NCBI RefSeq assembly: GCF_041146795.1 | Contig: NC_135185.1 | Coordinates: 9,441,029-9,505,028, forward strand | Direction of reading: 5' to 3' | Source: Maylandia zebra | Lineage: Eukaryota > Chordata > Actinopteri > Cichliformes > Cichlidae | Length of the DNA stretch: 64,000 nucleotides | Shown: positions 37,101 to 49,629 of the stretch, in pieces | Layout: the number at the start of each line of letters is the position of its first letter | How positions within the stretch are numbered: position 1 is the stretch's first letter | Notes under the pieces: generated by a model | The model's input: the letters and a program-made list of their open reading frames with translations, nothing else | Told to the model about the DNA's origin: nothing | The model's database searches: none | Made by a program: the position numbers and the translations under genes

Positions 37101-40100
37101 ATGGTCTGACAGCAAGTGGCACAAACAGCATACAGTGCAGTCCTGTGACAGTGGAGAACATTTTCAACTGTGCGATAGACAACAGTGGAGCATCCCTGTC
37201 CTCCTCTACCAAAGCGATGGGTGACGAGAGCAGAGGGGAGCTGAAAATTGAGGGTGAAGTCACAGCTGCTAAAGCCTCTCTTTACGGTGACCTGAAGGGA
37301 TATGCGTACGACGCAACGACATTAAGCAGCGTGAAAATGATGCTGGACAGAAGAGCTCTGAGTTTTACCGGAAACACAAAGGGAACACTCAGACAGATGA
37401 AAACAGAAAACAGCCACAAACTCACCCTCACCCTGTGGACCCTCAGCCTCCGCTCCGAGTCAAACAACTTCATCTGTGACGATATTTACTACAAGCAAGA
37501 CACCAAGCTCGATGTGAAGCCATTTTTTACGCGATTCAATATGAGAAATGACCTCCGGTTTTATGACGTCGCTTTGAGCCACGAGGGTCACGTAAGGCTC
37601 GAGCCTGTTAAGGTGGATCTCCGTGGAAGCATGACTGCAGCTCACAGAGAGCAACACAGCGTCAAACATACCTATGAACTCACCTATGACTCACCTGTGG
37701 CTGGCACCATGAAATACAGCACATCTGGAAACGTGATGGACGCCCAGCTCACTCACAGCTGTGAACTGGAATTTGCTGGACTGTCTTTAACATCAGACTG
37801 TGAGGCGCAGGTAGACTCTGCACCTGTGCGGTTTAACAGCACCGTTCGCACCATGGCGCTGCCTTTTCGCCTCACTGTGGATGCTGGTTTCAACGCGGCG
37901 GGAGAAATTAATCTACATGGGCAGCACACCGGAGACACGTACAGCCAGCTGCTGCTGAAAGCTGAGCCCCTAGCTCTTTCATTTGCACATAAAAGCGGCA
38001 TATCAACAGCTCATAAGCTTCCAAGTGGGGAATCCTCTGCTGGTGTAAAGAACATATTTGAAGGTTTCCTGACTCCAAGCGATCAATTATTATCTTGGGA
38101 AGTAAAGTCTAAACTGAACGACCGTGCTTACAACCAGGCGACCAGTATTTCCAACAATCCAGAGAAAGCTGAATTGGAGTTTTCAGCAATAATGTTAGAA
38201 GATTTACAAGAAAATGCAAAATTCAACATGTCTGGTTTCCTGCAGTATGATAAGAACAGTGACTGTCATATCATCGAGATTCCACTCATCGAGAGCTTTC
38301 CTGCAGCTTTTCAGCAGCTCAAAAACACACTGGTTCAAACCTTAGAGTCACTGCAGCAGGTCATCCGTGATGTAGATATCGACGGGCTCATCAGCAACTT
38401 TAGAGAAAAGCTAGAACGCCTGCCGACACAAGTGAGTAACTTGATGCAAGAGCTAGAGTTGGAGAAAAAAGTAAATCAAGTGAAAGTGAAACTTGATGAT
38501 TGGATCGGTGCCTCCGCTGTCACGATGAATGACTTGGAGCTTGCTGTGAAGAATCTGAGGAAGAATTTAGAAACCACAGTAACGGACATCATCACCAAAA
38601 TTCAAAAGCTCGTTTTTTCCGTTGAAGAGTACATCAAGGGTGGACGTCTTGAAGCCCAGATAACAAATGTTCTTTCTGATGTCGGAAATCACACGTGGGC
38701 CTTCGATGACCAATATAAAATTAAGCGGTCATTTCTCAGAGTTCTTGATATCATCGAAGACATTATGAAACAGATCGATTTCCAGAAACTCCGGATAACC
38801 GGTGCTGTGTTTCTCCAGGAGCTAGACTCCAAATATGAAATCTTGGAGACGATTAAAACCAAACTATCAGAACTGAAACGAGTCATTGAGGATTTTAACA
38901 TCAAGTCGATTTTTGAGGATCTGAAGGAGTATCTCCTTTCAGTTGACTGGGCTGCGCATGTTGAGCAGTTATCTTATAATATCCCCCCTTCAGAGATAGC
39001 AAAAGTCATGGAGTCGGTCCATGATGTTATCGTCAACTGGATTGATGAATATGAAATCCCCAACAAAATCAATGAAGTGTATTTCTACATCAGGGATCTT
39101 GTTTTAAAATACGACCTCGATGATATATTCAAACAGCTGATGGATCAGGTGGTGATTCTGGTCGAGCAGTTTAAAATTGAAAAGACTGTGCAGTCACTGG
39201 TAGAAGCTTTGAAGTCTATCAAATTTGAATATTTTTATGATAAAATAATGCAATTTCTGTCCAGTGTGACAAATCAGCTCAGAGCGATCGACTTTAAGAA
39301 GAGCATCGATGACCTTAATGAATATATTTCTTCGACTCTTAAATCAATGAGGACATTTCGGTACGGTGCCTTCGTTGATGACGCTAATAAGAAGATTGCT
39401 GAACTAACAAACTACATCAACGAGCAGATTAAAATATATGAGCTGGTGAAAAAAATTGAGGCTTTTAGGGACTTTTTCAGAGAGATCCAAACTTCCATTT
39501 TTACGTATTTGGATGAACTAAAAAACACAAAAGTGGCTGATGCTCTAAAAAGACTGAAAAATGTGATCGATACTACATTTTACAACGACATCAAACTGAA
39601 GGTGCAGGATATCCTTGAGGATGCAAGGGAGAGAATTGTTGACATGGACATCAGAGGCGAACTGTATTTATTCCTCGAAAGAGTGAGCGATTCCTACAGA
39701 AATATTGTTGAATTAATGTCTGCAAACTTTAACCAAGTGATGGATCAGATTGTAAAAACAGCAAAGGACAATGAGTTCATTGACCAGACGAAGCAGGCTG
39801 TAGATGAATTTCTGAGCTTACTGAAAAGAGGTAAGATTGAAGTTCCTACTTTTACAGTACCTCTCACTGATCTTGTTATTCGAGGATTTACAGTTGACAT
39901 GAAGAATCTGCAGGACATTAGCATCCCAGCTCAAATTTCACTCCCTCCGTTCACCATCCTCAACTTGTACACCATCCCTGGCTTCACGATAGATGTCGAT
40001 GAGATCAAAGCTAGGATCATTGCTCTGATAGATGAAATCAGAGACTTTGAGATCCAAACACCTGACCCAGAGGAAATCTTTGGTGATCTGAAAGTTCTCT

Positions 40101-43100
40101 ACCTGTCTGAACTACCCGATCTCACCTTCACAGGAATAACTCTATCGGAAATAACATTTCCAGCAATCAACATTCCCAAGTTGCAGTGGAGAGGCTTTGA
40201 TGTCTTACCACTCCCAGTTCCAGAGATAACTTATCCCAGGATTCCCAGTGACATTTGTGTCCCACGTTTTGGAAAACTCCATGGAGAATTTAGGGTGTAC
40301 TCGGAAGACCTGACTCTCATTACAACAGGAAAAATTGAAAACTCAACATCCACACCAAAAAACCCACAGTTTACAGCCATCGTTGCGTCTCATGCCAAGT
40401 CGCGCTTCAAGGCGCTGGAGTACACGTTTGAAGTCACGGCTCAGCTGGAGGCTCCCAGAATGAAGAAGCTGCAGTTCACAGAAACACTGAAGGCTGCACA
40501 CATGGCCTTTGCCATTGACCACGAAGGATCCCTGATACTCACCGGCACCGCTGCTGAGGCTTCTGCCAAGACTGTCGCCAGAGCTGCAACCCAAATGTAC
40601 ACAGCAGAGTTGGTCAGTAAAATGGACCTTACTTTAAAGAGTGGAGTCCATGCAGCCGTAGCCACAGCCTATAACCACAGCTTGAATATCCCGTCACATG
40701 AAATTTCAAGTCAGGCATCAGTGAGACAGAATATAGCAGCCTCTGCAGAATCTGGCAGAGTCACTGTGACTGGAGAGACTACAGGAAATGGAAAGTGGTC
40801 GGTTTATGACTACGCTGATGAAGGTACTCACAAAAGCAACATGGAGTTTGATGTAAATTTCAGCACTGCAAAGTTAACATTTGTTGGAGAAACTGACTGT
40901 GAGGCCTTAAAAGCCAAGCACACGCTAAGAGCTGAATCAGTGCTCTTAAATCGGATTAGTATTGATGCAAAATGTGAAACTGAAACTCCATCTGTGAAGA
41001 AGAGTGTTTTGGTTTTGGATGGAGTGGCTGATATCGGGGACCTGAAGGTTGCGCTCGCAGCCTATCACGATGTTGAATTCAATGGAAAACTGACTGGATC
41101 CATGTCCAACTCGCTGGAGTTCACAATCCATCCATTTGAGGTGGCCTTCGATGTTAAGAATAAAGTAAACTCGAAGGTTTTCTTTCCCCTGAGACTGACT
41201 GGAAAGGTAGCTCTGCAGCATGACTGTGGTGTTGCATTAAACTCTGTGAAACAGCACGCGTCCTGCTTTGCTTTGGCAAGGTTCAATCAGTACAAGTACA
41301 GTCACAACATCACCGCAGAAAACAATGATATGGACATCTTCTTCCACTCTTCCGCAAACGGAGAGGCTAACCTGGAATTTTTGACGATTCCGCTCTCTAT
41401 CCCAGAGATGAGCATACCTTATTTCCATATTAAAACCCCTGAAGTCAGAGAATTTCCGCTGTGGGAAAATGCTGGATTCCAAACTTTGCTCACCACACCT
41501 CAGCAATCATTTGACATGAACTTGAAGCTTCACTATTACAAGAACCCTGACACCCACAGCTTTGAACTGTACCTTAAACCGATCTACGGTGCAATCAGCG
41601 ACAAAGCCACCGTCCTCCAGGCTCAGTTTGAAGAGTTTTGGGACAAAGTGGTTGCATTTTTAAAAGATTCATACAACCAAGCAAGGCCACAGTACATCAA
41701 ACACAGAACTGACACATCTAGCCTGCCACCTAGCATCTTCAGAGTCCCCGGATATAAAATACCAATCCTGGATATACAGGTTTCACCTTTCAGTGCCGAG
41801 ATGCCGGCCTTTAGCTATTTCATTCCCAAAGAGGTCAGGACCCCAAGCTTTAAAGTCCCAGCTCTGGGGTTCTCTGTGCCGTCCTATACGCTTGTGCTGC
41901 CATTATTAACGTTTGCTGTCATTCATGTTCCAGAAACGTTAAGTGAAGTAACCTTGCCCACTTTTAGACTGCCACCCATGCAGAACAACATAGCGATCCC
42001 AGCTATGGGTAACATGACATTTGATTTCTCCTTCAAATCCGCTGTGATTTCGTTCATTGCCAGCGCAGGCCTTTACAATCAGTCTGACATTGTTGCTCGT
42101 TTTGGCACCTCTTCAACGTCAGCGTTTGACATTTTGAACATAAAAATCGACGGCACCGCCAGCTTGACGAGGACGAGAGGAATAAAAGTGGCCTCAGCTG
42201 TTTCCCTGGAGCACGACAACATCAATGCAAACCACGAATGTGCTGTCAACCTCAACAAAAGGGGCATGGAAGCTTCTTTAACCAACACTGCAAAGGTCAA
42301 GCTACCCTTCCTCAACCTGGAGCTGAATCAAGAGCTCATCGGAAACACCAAAACAAAGCCAAATCTCACATCCAAGAAAAAGTTAAAGTACATTTTTAGC
42401 ATTCCTCTGATTGAGGCTGCAGGAAACTGTGACATGAACTGGGAACTGGAAGCGCTTCCTTCTTATGTGTCTCTGGAGACCTGCACCCAGGGGAAGACAG
42501 ACATTATGATGGTGAACGGCTGTATCTTTTCTGGAGATCTGGAGAATAAAGCCAGTTTCTACTTCACTGCCAACAGCCTGCGTTCAACTGTCAAGACTGT
42601 CTTAAACTCAAACCTCGACAAACAGGAGAAACAAAAACGAAACTCCAACAACATCTTCCTGTTTGACTTGAATAAGGAGTTAGCTCTGGCAGTTTCCTTG
42701 CAGCGAATTTTTGCAACGGCTGAATGCACGAGCACCAACAATGTCGATTTGGCCTTTTTCACAACAAATGGAAAACATGTCACTAAAGGAGAACTGGACT
42801 TTATTCCTTTAACGACCTTCAAGACCAAACTGAATATCGAAGCGAGCCAGCCGAGCAGTTTGGGTGATGCTCGACTCATTCAGAGCATTAACCTGGCCGT
42901 CAGCTCAGAGAAGCAGTCTCTCACCTGGAGAGTTAAGGAACAGCTTGCGTCTTTCGTCCATGCTCATCTTTTACTGCTGTCCAATGATGAATCAGCAGTG
43001 CACTTGAATTTGGCTGGATCAGTAGAAGGTCCCCTCGCTTTTTTGAAGACAGTTAAGATTCCTATTTATCAGAATACCCTCTGGGATGTGCTCAGGTTTG

Positions 43101-45910
43101 ATCAGGTCACCAGTATGAATAAATTACAATTCCTCAATGTCTCCACTAGTATTGTGTACACAAAGAGCATGGATGGCCATGAATATGCAATACCGTTTAC
43201 CCTTTTGGAAAATGGTGTCAGTTTTAGCGTCCCTCAGATCAGCATTGCAGTGCCTTCATGGCTCAAAGGAATTCCAAGCTCCATAAGGAACATAGATGAG
43301 TGTCTGGAAAACCCAGACGTCCCGGATCATCTCACACTTCCCCCTGTGATCTCACTTCCTGCCTTTAATGTACCATTCACGACACTGCATGTGGAGCCCT
43401 TCACACTCGATCCTAAGAACCTCAGCGTCCCGAGGGTGATCAGCACCGAGGCCTTTGAAATCATGCTGCCTGGCCTGCCAGTACTGTCAGTGCCTGGTTA
43501 TGACATTAACACAGAGTACCTGCAGGGAAAAACATCATTCCTTTCATTTAAGATACCACAATATGAAATCACAGTCTTACCTTTTACTCTACCAAAATCA
43601 GTGACCATCGGGGGGCAAACCATCAGCCTAAATTACATCACACGCCAGATTTCCAACTTTGACCTTCCAGCCATCACCATTCCAGAGCAAAGAATCGAAA
43701 TCCCTGCAACGACCCTCCATCTGCCTTCAAGTGTGTTTATCCCATCTTTTGGTGCTCTCAGCGTCTCTGTGAAGGTTTCATCTCCCATTTATAGTGTGTC
43801 GACAACTGCCAGTGTCGAGAAAAAGGACTCTGACCTATTAACTTCACTGAAATCCAGATGTGTTTCTACCATGAACTTCTTGGAATACGACCTCTCTGGT
43901 AAGACTAAAACATACGCCACTTTACCTGATACCACACATTTGTAAGCATTGCTGCATGTAAGGCAATATAAAACCTAATCTTGCCCATGTTTCCCCAGCT
44001 GATGCAACCATCGTATATGATAATGGGGCAATGAGTCTAACTGGGAAGGGAAAATTGATTCACACTGATGGAAATGTCAACTGGCAACATGTTTTGGCAC
44101 AAAATGTCCGGTAAGTTAAACAAACGCTGCATTCTAGAGTCGACTGGAAACACTGGTTTAACTTTAAATAAGTTTCCCCATTTCTGTACACTGGTAAACA
44201 TTTCATGCACACCACTAAAGTGCATCAGAAGCTGTGATGAACTGTCTCAGATCCCATCCGATAAACATTCAAAGTCTGGAATTAAACCCTCAATCGCTCG
44301 TTTTCTTTCAGAATGAAGCGCCGAGTCTCAGCAGCTGAGTCACTGTGAGTTTATTTCATGCAGATGCTGATGTTTCACATCTCTCCATAGTTCTCTGTCA
44401 GGTGTTTATCACATATGATCTGGAGCATATCTGTACTAACGGTGTGTCTGTTTTAAAGGGAGCCTCGTCACACACTTAGCGTTGACATCAGCAGTCGAAC
44501 GTTCACAGATGTGAGCTTCCGCTTTGCTTCCCGCAAAGATGGCATCACTGCATCCGTGTCTTCGCCATCATCTGGTTTCCTTGGAGTGCATTTACAGAGG
44601 AGGTCTCCATCACAGTTGTATGGGAAGCTGTTCAGTCGATACCTGGTATTACATCTTAGACTCTTTTATTTCATATTATTGTTACTGTGAGTGCAGCTTT
44701 CCAGACTGTTTGATGCTCTGTTTAAAGTCATACTCTTCTCAACGTCTTCCCTCACTCTCAGTCGTCTCCAGAGAGGGATACCGATGTCTTCGCTGCAAAA
44801 GTCTCACTGAGAAACTCGCAAAAATTCTTTGTGCAGACTTCGTGGAATCGGGACTTCCTTTGGGATGTGATGGAAGGCACCAAGCACAGAGTTCCTGCAA
44901 TGACAGACGCTGTGTTCAAGTGCATTAACAAGTATCACACCTCCCACTTTGGCTTTGACATCAACCGTGGCAGCAAGAAGCTGAAAAACACACTTTCTTA
45001 TGCCATAGAGCGAGCCTACGATCAGGTTCCTGTGTCTTGTACCACACCGCAGGATTGGATCCAAAACTTTGCTGATGGAGCGCGAGATAACTACCGGAAG
45101 GCCTCTGACGTCTTGATGTCCATGACTGTGCAGGATGCTATAGACAGGCTGTTTGAGACGGTGAAGCGTGTCATGAAACAGTGTGAAAACAACATGAATG
45201 TGCTGCTAGATGCAGCCTTGCAGTTTTTGAATGACACACGGTTCATGGTGCCGGGATCGGAGAGGAAGCTCTCTCTTATGGAAGCGGTCCAGGAAGCCCG
45301 TAGTGCCATTCAAAGAATCAACGGCCTCGTGGAGAACATCTCTACAGACATCAGGAAAATCAGGTTCACCGTACCTGGAAGTGATGCTTTTGTTAGCGGA
45401 GATGAGATCATGGATAAGGTGGGGAATATTCTGGACCAGCTGAGAGAGGGTGTGATCAGCGTGATCAACGTGCTCCACCTGACAGCTGCTGGATGTTTAC
45501 GCGTCGTTGCTGAAAAAGCTGAGAGTTTCCTCGCCTACCTGCAAGATCAAAACTCTGAAATTTCCTCTAAAGTTAATGCCATTTATGCAGATGTTCTGCA
45601 GTTTTCAGAACAGCACGGCGAGGAGGCGCAGAGGTGCACGACTGAGTACAGAGACCTCATCAAACTCAAGACCCAGAAAGCCTTAAATGCTCTGAGCATG
45701 GAGCGAGTAAATGATGGGACCAGCAGGATCATCAGTATTTTGCAGGTGCGCTTCTATGAGGGACTTGAAGCCAGTGTGGCTCTAATGACCAGGGTCTCCC
45801 AGAGCACAGCACCCTACGTTAGAGTCAGCGATGAGAAGATGGACATTGAGATACCTTTACCCTTCCTCTGGAGGTCTTTCAGCGAATGGCCAACGCCACT
45901 TAGGCAGTGA
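22152..45910 (+). CDS. apob: apolipoprotein B
   Basis: apoB is the non-exchangeable scaffold of VLDL/LDL, lipidated by MTP in the ER and secreted. My 29 exons join in frame to 4,363 codons: 22152-22206, 22736-22777, 23155-23267, 23353-23456, 23718-23865, 24841-24987, 25273-25397, 25474-25550, 26128-26584, 26858-27008, 27115-27261, 27817-28028, 29102-29309, 29387-29557, 29643-29831, 30154-30318, 31732-31937, 32016-32198, 32316-32446, 33037-33244, 33343-33515, 33597-33772, 33870-33982, 34073-34446, 36363-43898, 43999-44110, 44312-44344, 44459-44645, 44762-45910. Signal peptide MGHRKLCLLLLLGCCARA. Residues about 30-1000 are the lipid-transfer (vitellogenin-N) module (LNIKRGIVSALMVP; HYIFMENAFALPT). 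The 7.5-kb exon encodes the beta/alpha lipid-binding region, with PxFxIP repeats and an LDL-receptor site-B-like LTRTRGIKVASAVSL near residue 3,292. The human protein has 4,563 residues. An RRKR at 715-718 is unusual. Introns carry several transposons. Confidence 0.97.
25640..25760 (+). repeat. dispersed repeat family A, copy 3
   Basis: Within an apob intron, the blocks GGGGCGTGGCCTCTTTGACTG, ACAGGTGGATGGTGACACAG and TGCTAGCTTCACCTGAACTGG match the same family at 9840-10090 (plus) and 13685-13905 (minus). The fragment lacks the CCAGCAGAGGCAGCAG end. Confidence 0.6.
31055..31250 (-). mobile_element. tRNA-derived SINE, partial, in apob intron
   Basis: Minus-strand sequence from 31250 reads GCGATCGTGGCTCAAGAGTTGG, then box B-like GGTTCGAGCCCC, then TGTCCTTGGGCAAGACACTT. 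This is the same SINE as the longer plus-strand copy at 49278-49568. The 3' part (conserved tail) is missing. Box A (TGGCTCAAGAGTTGG) and box B give it a Pol III promoter. Confidence 0.8.
31285..31668. mobile_element. MITE with long terminal inverted repeats in apob intron
   Basis: The left arm at about 31287-31347 (TTTATAAGAATCATTTTATA .. GAATTTAACAGTTCAAT) is the near-perfect inverse of the right arm at about 31586-31664 (ATTGAACTGTTAAATTC .. ATTCTTATAAA). The arms are about 60-75 bases with an AT-rich core. The right arm carries extra AAATA units. There is no coding capacity. The superfamily was not assigned and the target duplication was not resolved. Confidence 0.75.
32633..32836 (+). 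mobile_element. second-family tRNA-derived SINE in apob intron
   Basis: The tRNA-like head GGGACAGCTCAGTAGGAGTGG (box A-like) is followed by box B-like AGGGGTTCAAATCC. The body continues to TGCAGAGAGGATTTCCCTAC and a tail GGGGATCAATAAAGTACA. It lies in the intron between apob exons 19 and 20. It differs from the SINE at 31055 and 49278. Confidence 0.75.
34767..36155. mobile_element. non-autonomous hAT-like transposon in the intron before the giant apob exon
   Basis: The terminal inverted repeats are TAGAGATGG at 34767 and CCATCTCTA at 36147-36155. They are flanked by the 8-bp duplication GTACTGAT at 34759-34766 and 36156-36163. Both subterminal regions are crowded with CCGATACCGATA/TATCGGATCGG motifs, which are likely transposase contact sites. 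The 1,389-bp core has no transposase frame. The right end lies about 200 bases upstream of the 7.5-kb exon's acceptor. Confidence 0.88.
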
Positions 45911-45975
45911 ATCACAACTTTGAAGATAAAGTGGTTTCATAATGGATGAAAAAATTGAAAAACCCCTTTTTTGAC

Positions 45976-45981
45976 AATAAA
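45976..45981 (+). terminator. apob polyadenylation signal
   Basis: AATAAA lies 66 bases after the apob stop codon, with further A/T-rich AATAAA-like words at 46014-46020. This would give a very short 3' UTR, as is usual for apob. Confidence 0.7.
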
Positions 45982-46509
45982 AACTGTTTTAAAGTGATAT
46001 TCATGAATGATAAAAATAAATTACGTTTCTTCTGTGAGATTCACTGAATGTGGTTCAGCCTGCACGTTGCTGTTTGTTGGTGTTCAGCTAAACAGATGCT
46101 GAACTCCAGTTTGTGTTTGTCTCATTGTGTCCTCCTGAAGCTCCTGGACTCATTTACACAAATAACATCAGAAATCTATAAGAATAAGAAGCATCAAAGC
46201 TTTCTGTGGTTCTTAGTCGTTTCCTCCTTTGTTGTTTGGCTTCTTCCTGTTAAACTTTGAAGATCAGTTTTCTCATGTTGGTTTACTTCCTGTTCTTAGG
46301 TTGTCTGCTCTGGCCTCCTTTGTTCCATCTGTGTCTCATCCCCAGTCAGCCTCCGAGTCCAAAAAGCTGTAAAATGTAAACAAACAGAAGGAAATGCAAA
46401 TCTAATAAACTTCTATTTTACCTGCAGAAGAACAGAGAAAACATAAACTGAGAAAACGTACCATTTTAGGTACAATAAGAAAATTCTGCAACATCCGGTC
46501 TTCTTTTAA

Positions 46510-46740
46510 CAACAGTCTGTAATGTCTGTGATCGGCACACTGGGGTGGTGGTCCCTCTTTTCAGGAAGGGGGGACCAGAGGGTGTGGTGCAACATCCTCA
46601 GCCTCCACGGGGAAGCTCTACACCAGGGAGCTAGACAGGAGAATCTGCCAAACATGTGCTTCCTGGACTTGAAGAAGGTATTCAACCATGTCTGACCTGG
46701 CATCCTTTAGGGGTGCTTTGGCAGTACGGGCTGGACGATA
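46510..46740 (+). mobile_element. non-LTR retrotransposon fragment (reverse transcriptase)
   Basis: Forward translation shows the reverse transcriptase motif-A context, MCFLDLKKVFNHV, interrupted by a stop. It is preceded by phrases typical of fish Rex/RTE-like elements (GTGGTGCAACATCCTCAGCC). Only about 230 bases remain, so this is a relic. Confidence 0.55.
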
Positions 46741-46945
46741 TAGCCTCAAAATGATATCACCATATTTCTGACCTGAGCAGCAGATGTTTCTGTAACCATT
46801 AAAGCTGCTGGTCTGAGTGACATCAGCAGCGCTCCCGTTATTTTCCTCCAGTCTGGATGTTTGAAGTCTGGAAGTTTGTGAAGAGAAACTCTTTAGGTCC
46901 AGTGTGGAGTGAGGAGCAGGGAAAGAGATGCTGCTGGCTTTAAAA

Positions 46946-46977
46946 CTATTCTATTCTATTCTATTCTATTCTATTCA
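46946..46977. repeat. (CTATT)n microsatellite
   Basis: Six tandem CTATT pentamers. No gene context. Confidence 0.9.
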
Positions 46978-47589
46978 GCATAAGCATTTTTCCATGCATG
47001 ACAAAAAGCTCAAAGCGAAGCACCACATTTATGATCTTTTATGTCTTTCTTTTGTTTAGTTGAGTTTGAGGTTTTCAGTCCAGATAAAGAAAAAAATATG
47101 AACACACAATAACACAGGTTCAGATTTGTATTATTAGTTTTTATGAAATAAGGAGAATAGTTTGTGTCCGTCCTGTTTTGTGCTTTGGCTGCTGTGACAG
47201 AGGAACTGTTCAGTCTTATTTTAAAAGGTCTGCTCCAAAACACCGACCTCTCCATGACCTCCTGTGGTGATGATGGTGACGATGATGATGGTGCACTGTT
47301 ATTGTAGATGATAATAACTCCTCTCAGAGGAGAGGAGTTATTATCTTTCTTTATTAATGTGTCGTGAGTCGGTGTAAAAGGATCCAGATGTGTAATTTTC
47401 TTCACACAGGAGGTCCATACCTAAGTCACCATGTTTGAGCCTCACGGCGTCGTTAGCATAAAAACAATGTGAAAGTTATAGGAGGAAATGACAAGTTTTA
47501 CCACATCATCATCATCATGAGTCACTGCGAGGGGAAACCACACATCTGCATGAAGTAAAACACGGGGAGATGCTCTTATACAATATCAG

Positions 47590-47708
47590 ATGTCTGTGTG
47601 TCCGTGTGTGTGCATGCGTGTGTGAGTGTGTGTGGATGCGTGTGTGAGTGTGTGTGTGTGTGTGTGTGTGCATGCGTGTGTGAGTGTGTGTGCATGCGTG
47701 TGTGCGCG
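47590..47708. repeat. (TG)n/(TGTGCATGCG)n compound microsatellite
   Basis: TG dinucleotides interspersed with GCATGCG and GAGTG units. Alternating purine-pyrimidine sequence of this length can adopt Z-DNA (established property; no evidence it does here). Confidence 0.85.
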
Positions 47709-49277
47709 CTGCCATGACTGAGCTCAGACAAAACAAAGACACCTGATACGATGTGAATCTTTGTCAGTTCATCTGCTCCTCACGTTAGAACAATGGACCT
47801 CACGCTGCTGCCTTCATTACTTTATCTTCTCTGTTCTTCATCACTCGTCCTCCTCAGGGTCGCACACAGAGGGACACACAACCAGTCTCACTCACATCTT
47901 TGTGTGTGGAGTGTGGGAGGAAGCCAGGCAGCCACAGAGAGAACGTGTCATTTTTAACAACACACAGATACAGGGGGAGGCCACCTGTGACACACCTGTA
48001 CCAGACCTGTGATTGATTATTGGGATATTATGTGTGTAACCAGTGACCGGCCGTGCAGCAAGCAGACCGTGGACTCAGGAAGCAAACATTTAATGCTGAG
48101 CCCTCGCAGGAAATCCAAACACCGGGAATTTTAGGAAGACAACGAGACACACAGCCATGACATTATGTATGAGGGATAACGAGGGAGAGGCAGCAGGTTG
48201 GAGCACAGCTGAGGATAACTAATAATGACTCAGGAGAAAGTTAAACTGAAGACAGACACAGAACAGCAACCACCAAAATACAACGGGGAGACAGAAGCAA
48301 CTGAACGAGGAGAATCCAAAATCAAACAATGCAAAAGGTTAAAGTAACTTGAAGATATAAAAATGAAAAACAAGACCCTTAAACCCAAAAACTCAAACCT
48401 GGGCCCAGACCAGCAGACCAAAGCAAAGAACAAACCCTTCACATCTGTCTGGGCCGTGCTGGGCTCTGAGGGTGTAAGAATGAGCTCAGGATGAAACTAA
48501 AATAACCGGGATAAAACTGAAAGCACTTCGTGTGTGACGACAGCCACACGAGCTCAGTGTGTGGATCACTATTATTATCACATTCACACCAACGTGTTGC
48601 CAACACAGATGTCTGCTGAGGGCCTCTGTGAAAGTGACTGGCTTTAATATTAAACACTTCACACAAATGAATGTACATCATTTTGTGATGTTAAATCAGC
48701 TGATAAAAACTAAGGACTGATTATTTTTTTGTTTATTTCGTTTTTGCTGACAACATGTTTAATAAAAAGAGGGCGCAGGTTTAATAAGTTAGAGTTTCAG
48801 TCTGGATGCAACTGAAACAATCCCCCCCAAATTTGTGTAATTTTATTTACAATCATTCACAAAGTTTTTCTTTATATTAAAATGTGCAAAAATGAGATAA
48901 ATTGCAAAAATGAATGGCAGAGAGGAAAATTGCAAAGTTGCATTTTTCTTATTATTATCATAAAAAAAGGACGAATTCACTTCAGCACATGCATGTTGTA
49001 TTTATTTGAAATTAATGCCAGTCATTTCTATCATTTATGCAATTTAATGTGAATTTAAAGATGAGATATTTATCTTCATGTTCATCTGAAAGTCTGGGAT
49101 GAATATAAATATGTTACAGAAGCCAAGACGATAAATATGACTTATAAAAACTGAAATACACAGTATGACAAACAAAAAGGTAAATCTCGTTACATAATAA
49201 ACTGAGGAAAATAAAAATAACGGATAAAATCTTTTTTAAAGACTAACAATGAACAAAATAAAATAATAATTCTATTT

Positions 49278-49568
49278 TGGCGATTGTGGCTCAAGAGTTG
49301 GGAGTTCGCCTTGTAATCGGAAGGTTGCTGGTTCGAGCCCCGGCTTAGACAGTCTCGGTCGTTGTGTCCTTGGGCAAGACACTTCACCCGTTGCCTACTG
49401 GTGGTGGTCAGAGGGCCCGGTGGTGCCAGTGTCCGGCAGCCTCGCCTCTGTCAGTGCGCCCCAGGGTGGCTGTGGCTACAATGTAGCTTGCCATCACCAG
49501 TGTGTGAATGTGTGTGTGAATGGGTGGATGACTGGATAAGTAAAGCGCTATATAAATACAGGCCATTT
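49278..49568 (+). mobile_element. tRNA-derived SINE, near full length
   Basis: The head GGCGATTGTGGCTCAAGAGT (box A) is followed by GGTTGCTGGTTCGAGCCCCG (box B), the conserved TGTCCTTGGGCAAGACACTT core and a tail AAGCGCTATATAAATACAGG. The tail resembles the 3' end of fish L2-type LINEs, which would mobilise it. A truncated minus-strand relative lies at 31055-31250. It may belong to the African cichlid AFC-type family; that is from memory and unverified. Confidence 0.82.
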
Positions 49569-49629
49569 ACCATTTTAATTGTCATTTGGTACGTTCAAGT
49601 TAACAGCGGGTGTAGTTACACTCCGGGCC

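Larger units (their letters stand above)
46030..49277. other. intergenic between apob and ldah
   Basis: About 3.2 kb with no supported gene. It contains the reverse transcriptase relic, two microsatellites and a perfect 16-bp-arm palindrome at 47310-47345. The stretch 48040-48450 is A-rich with many CAGAC/AACC words and looks like an old dispersed repeat, unclassified. Confidence 0.5.

Noticed and set aside
49278..49340. tRNA-like sequence with A and B boxes considered as a tRNA gene
   Set aside because: It is the head of a SINE: it lacks a proper acceptor stem and continues into a conserved body and tail shared with 31055-31250.
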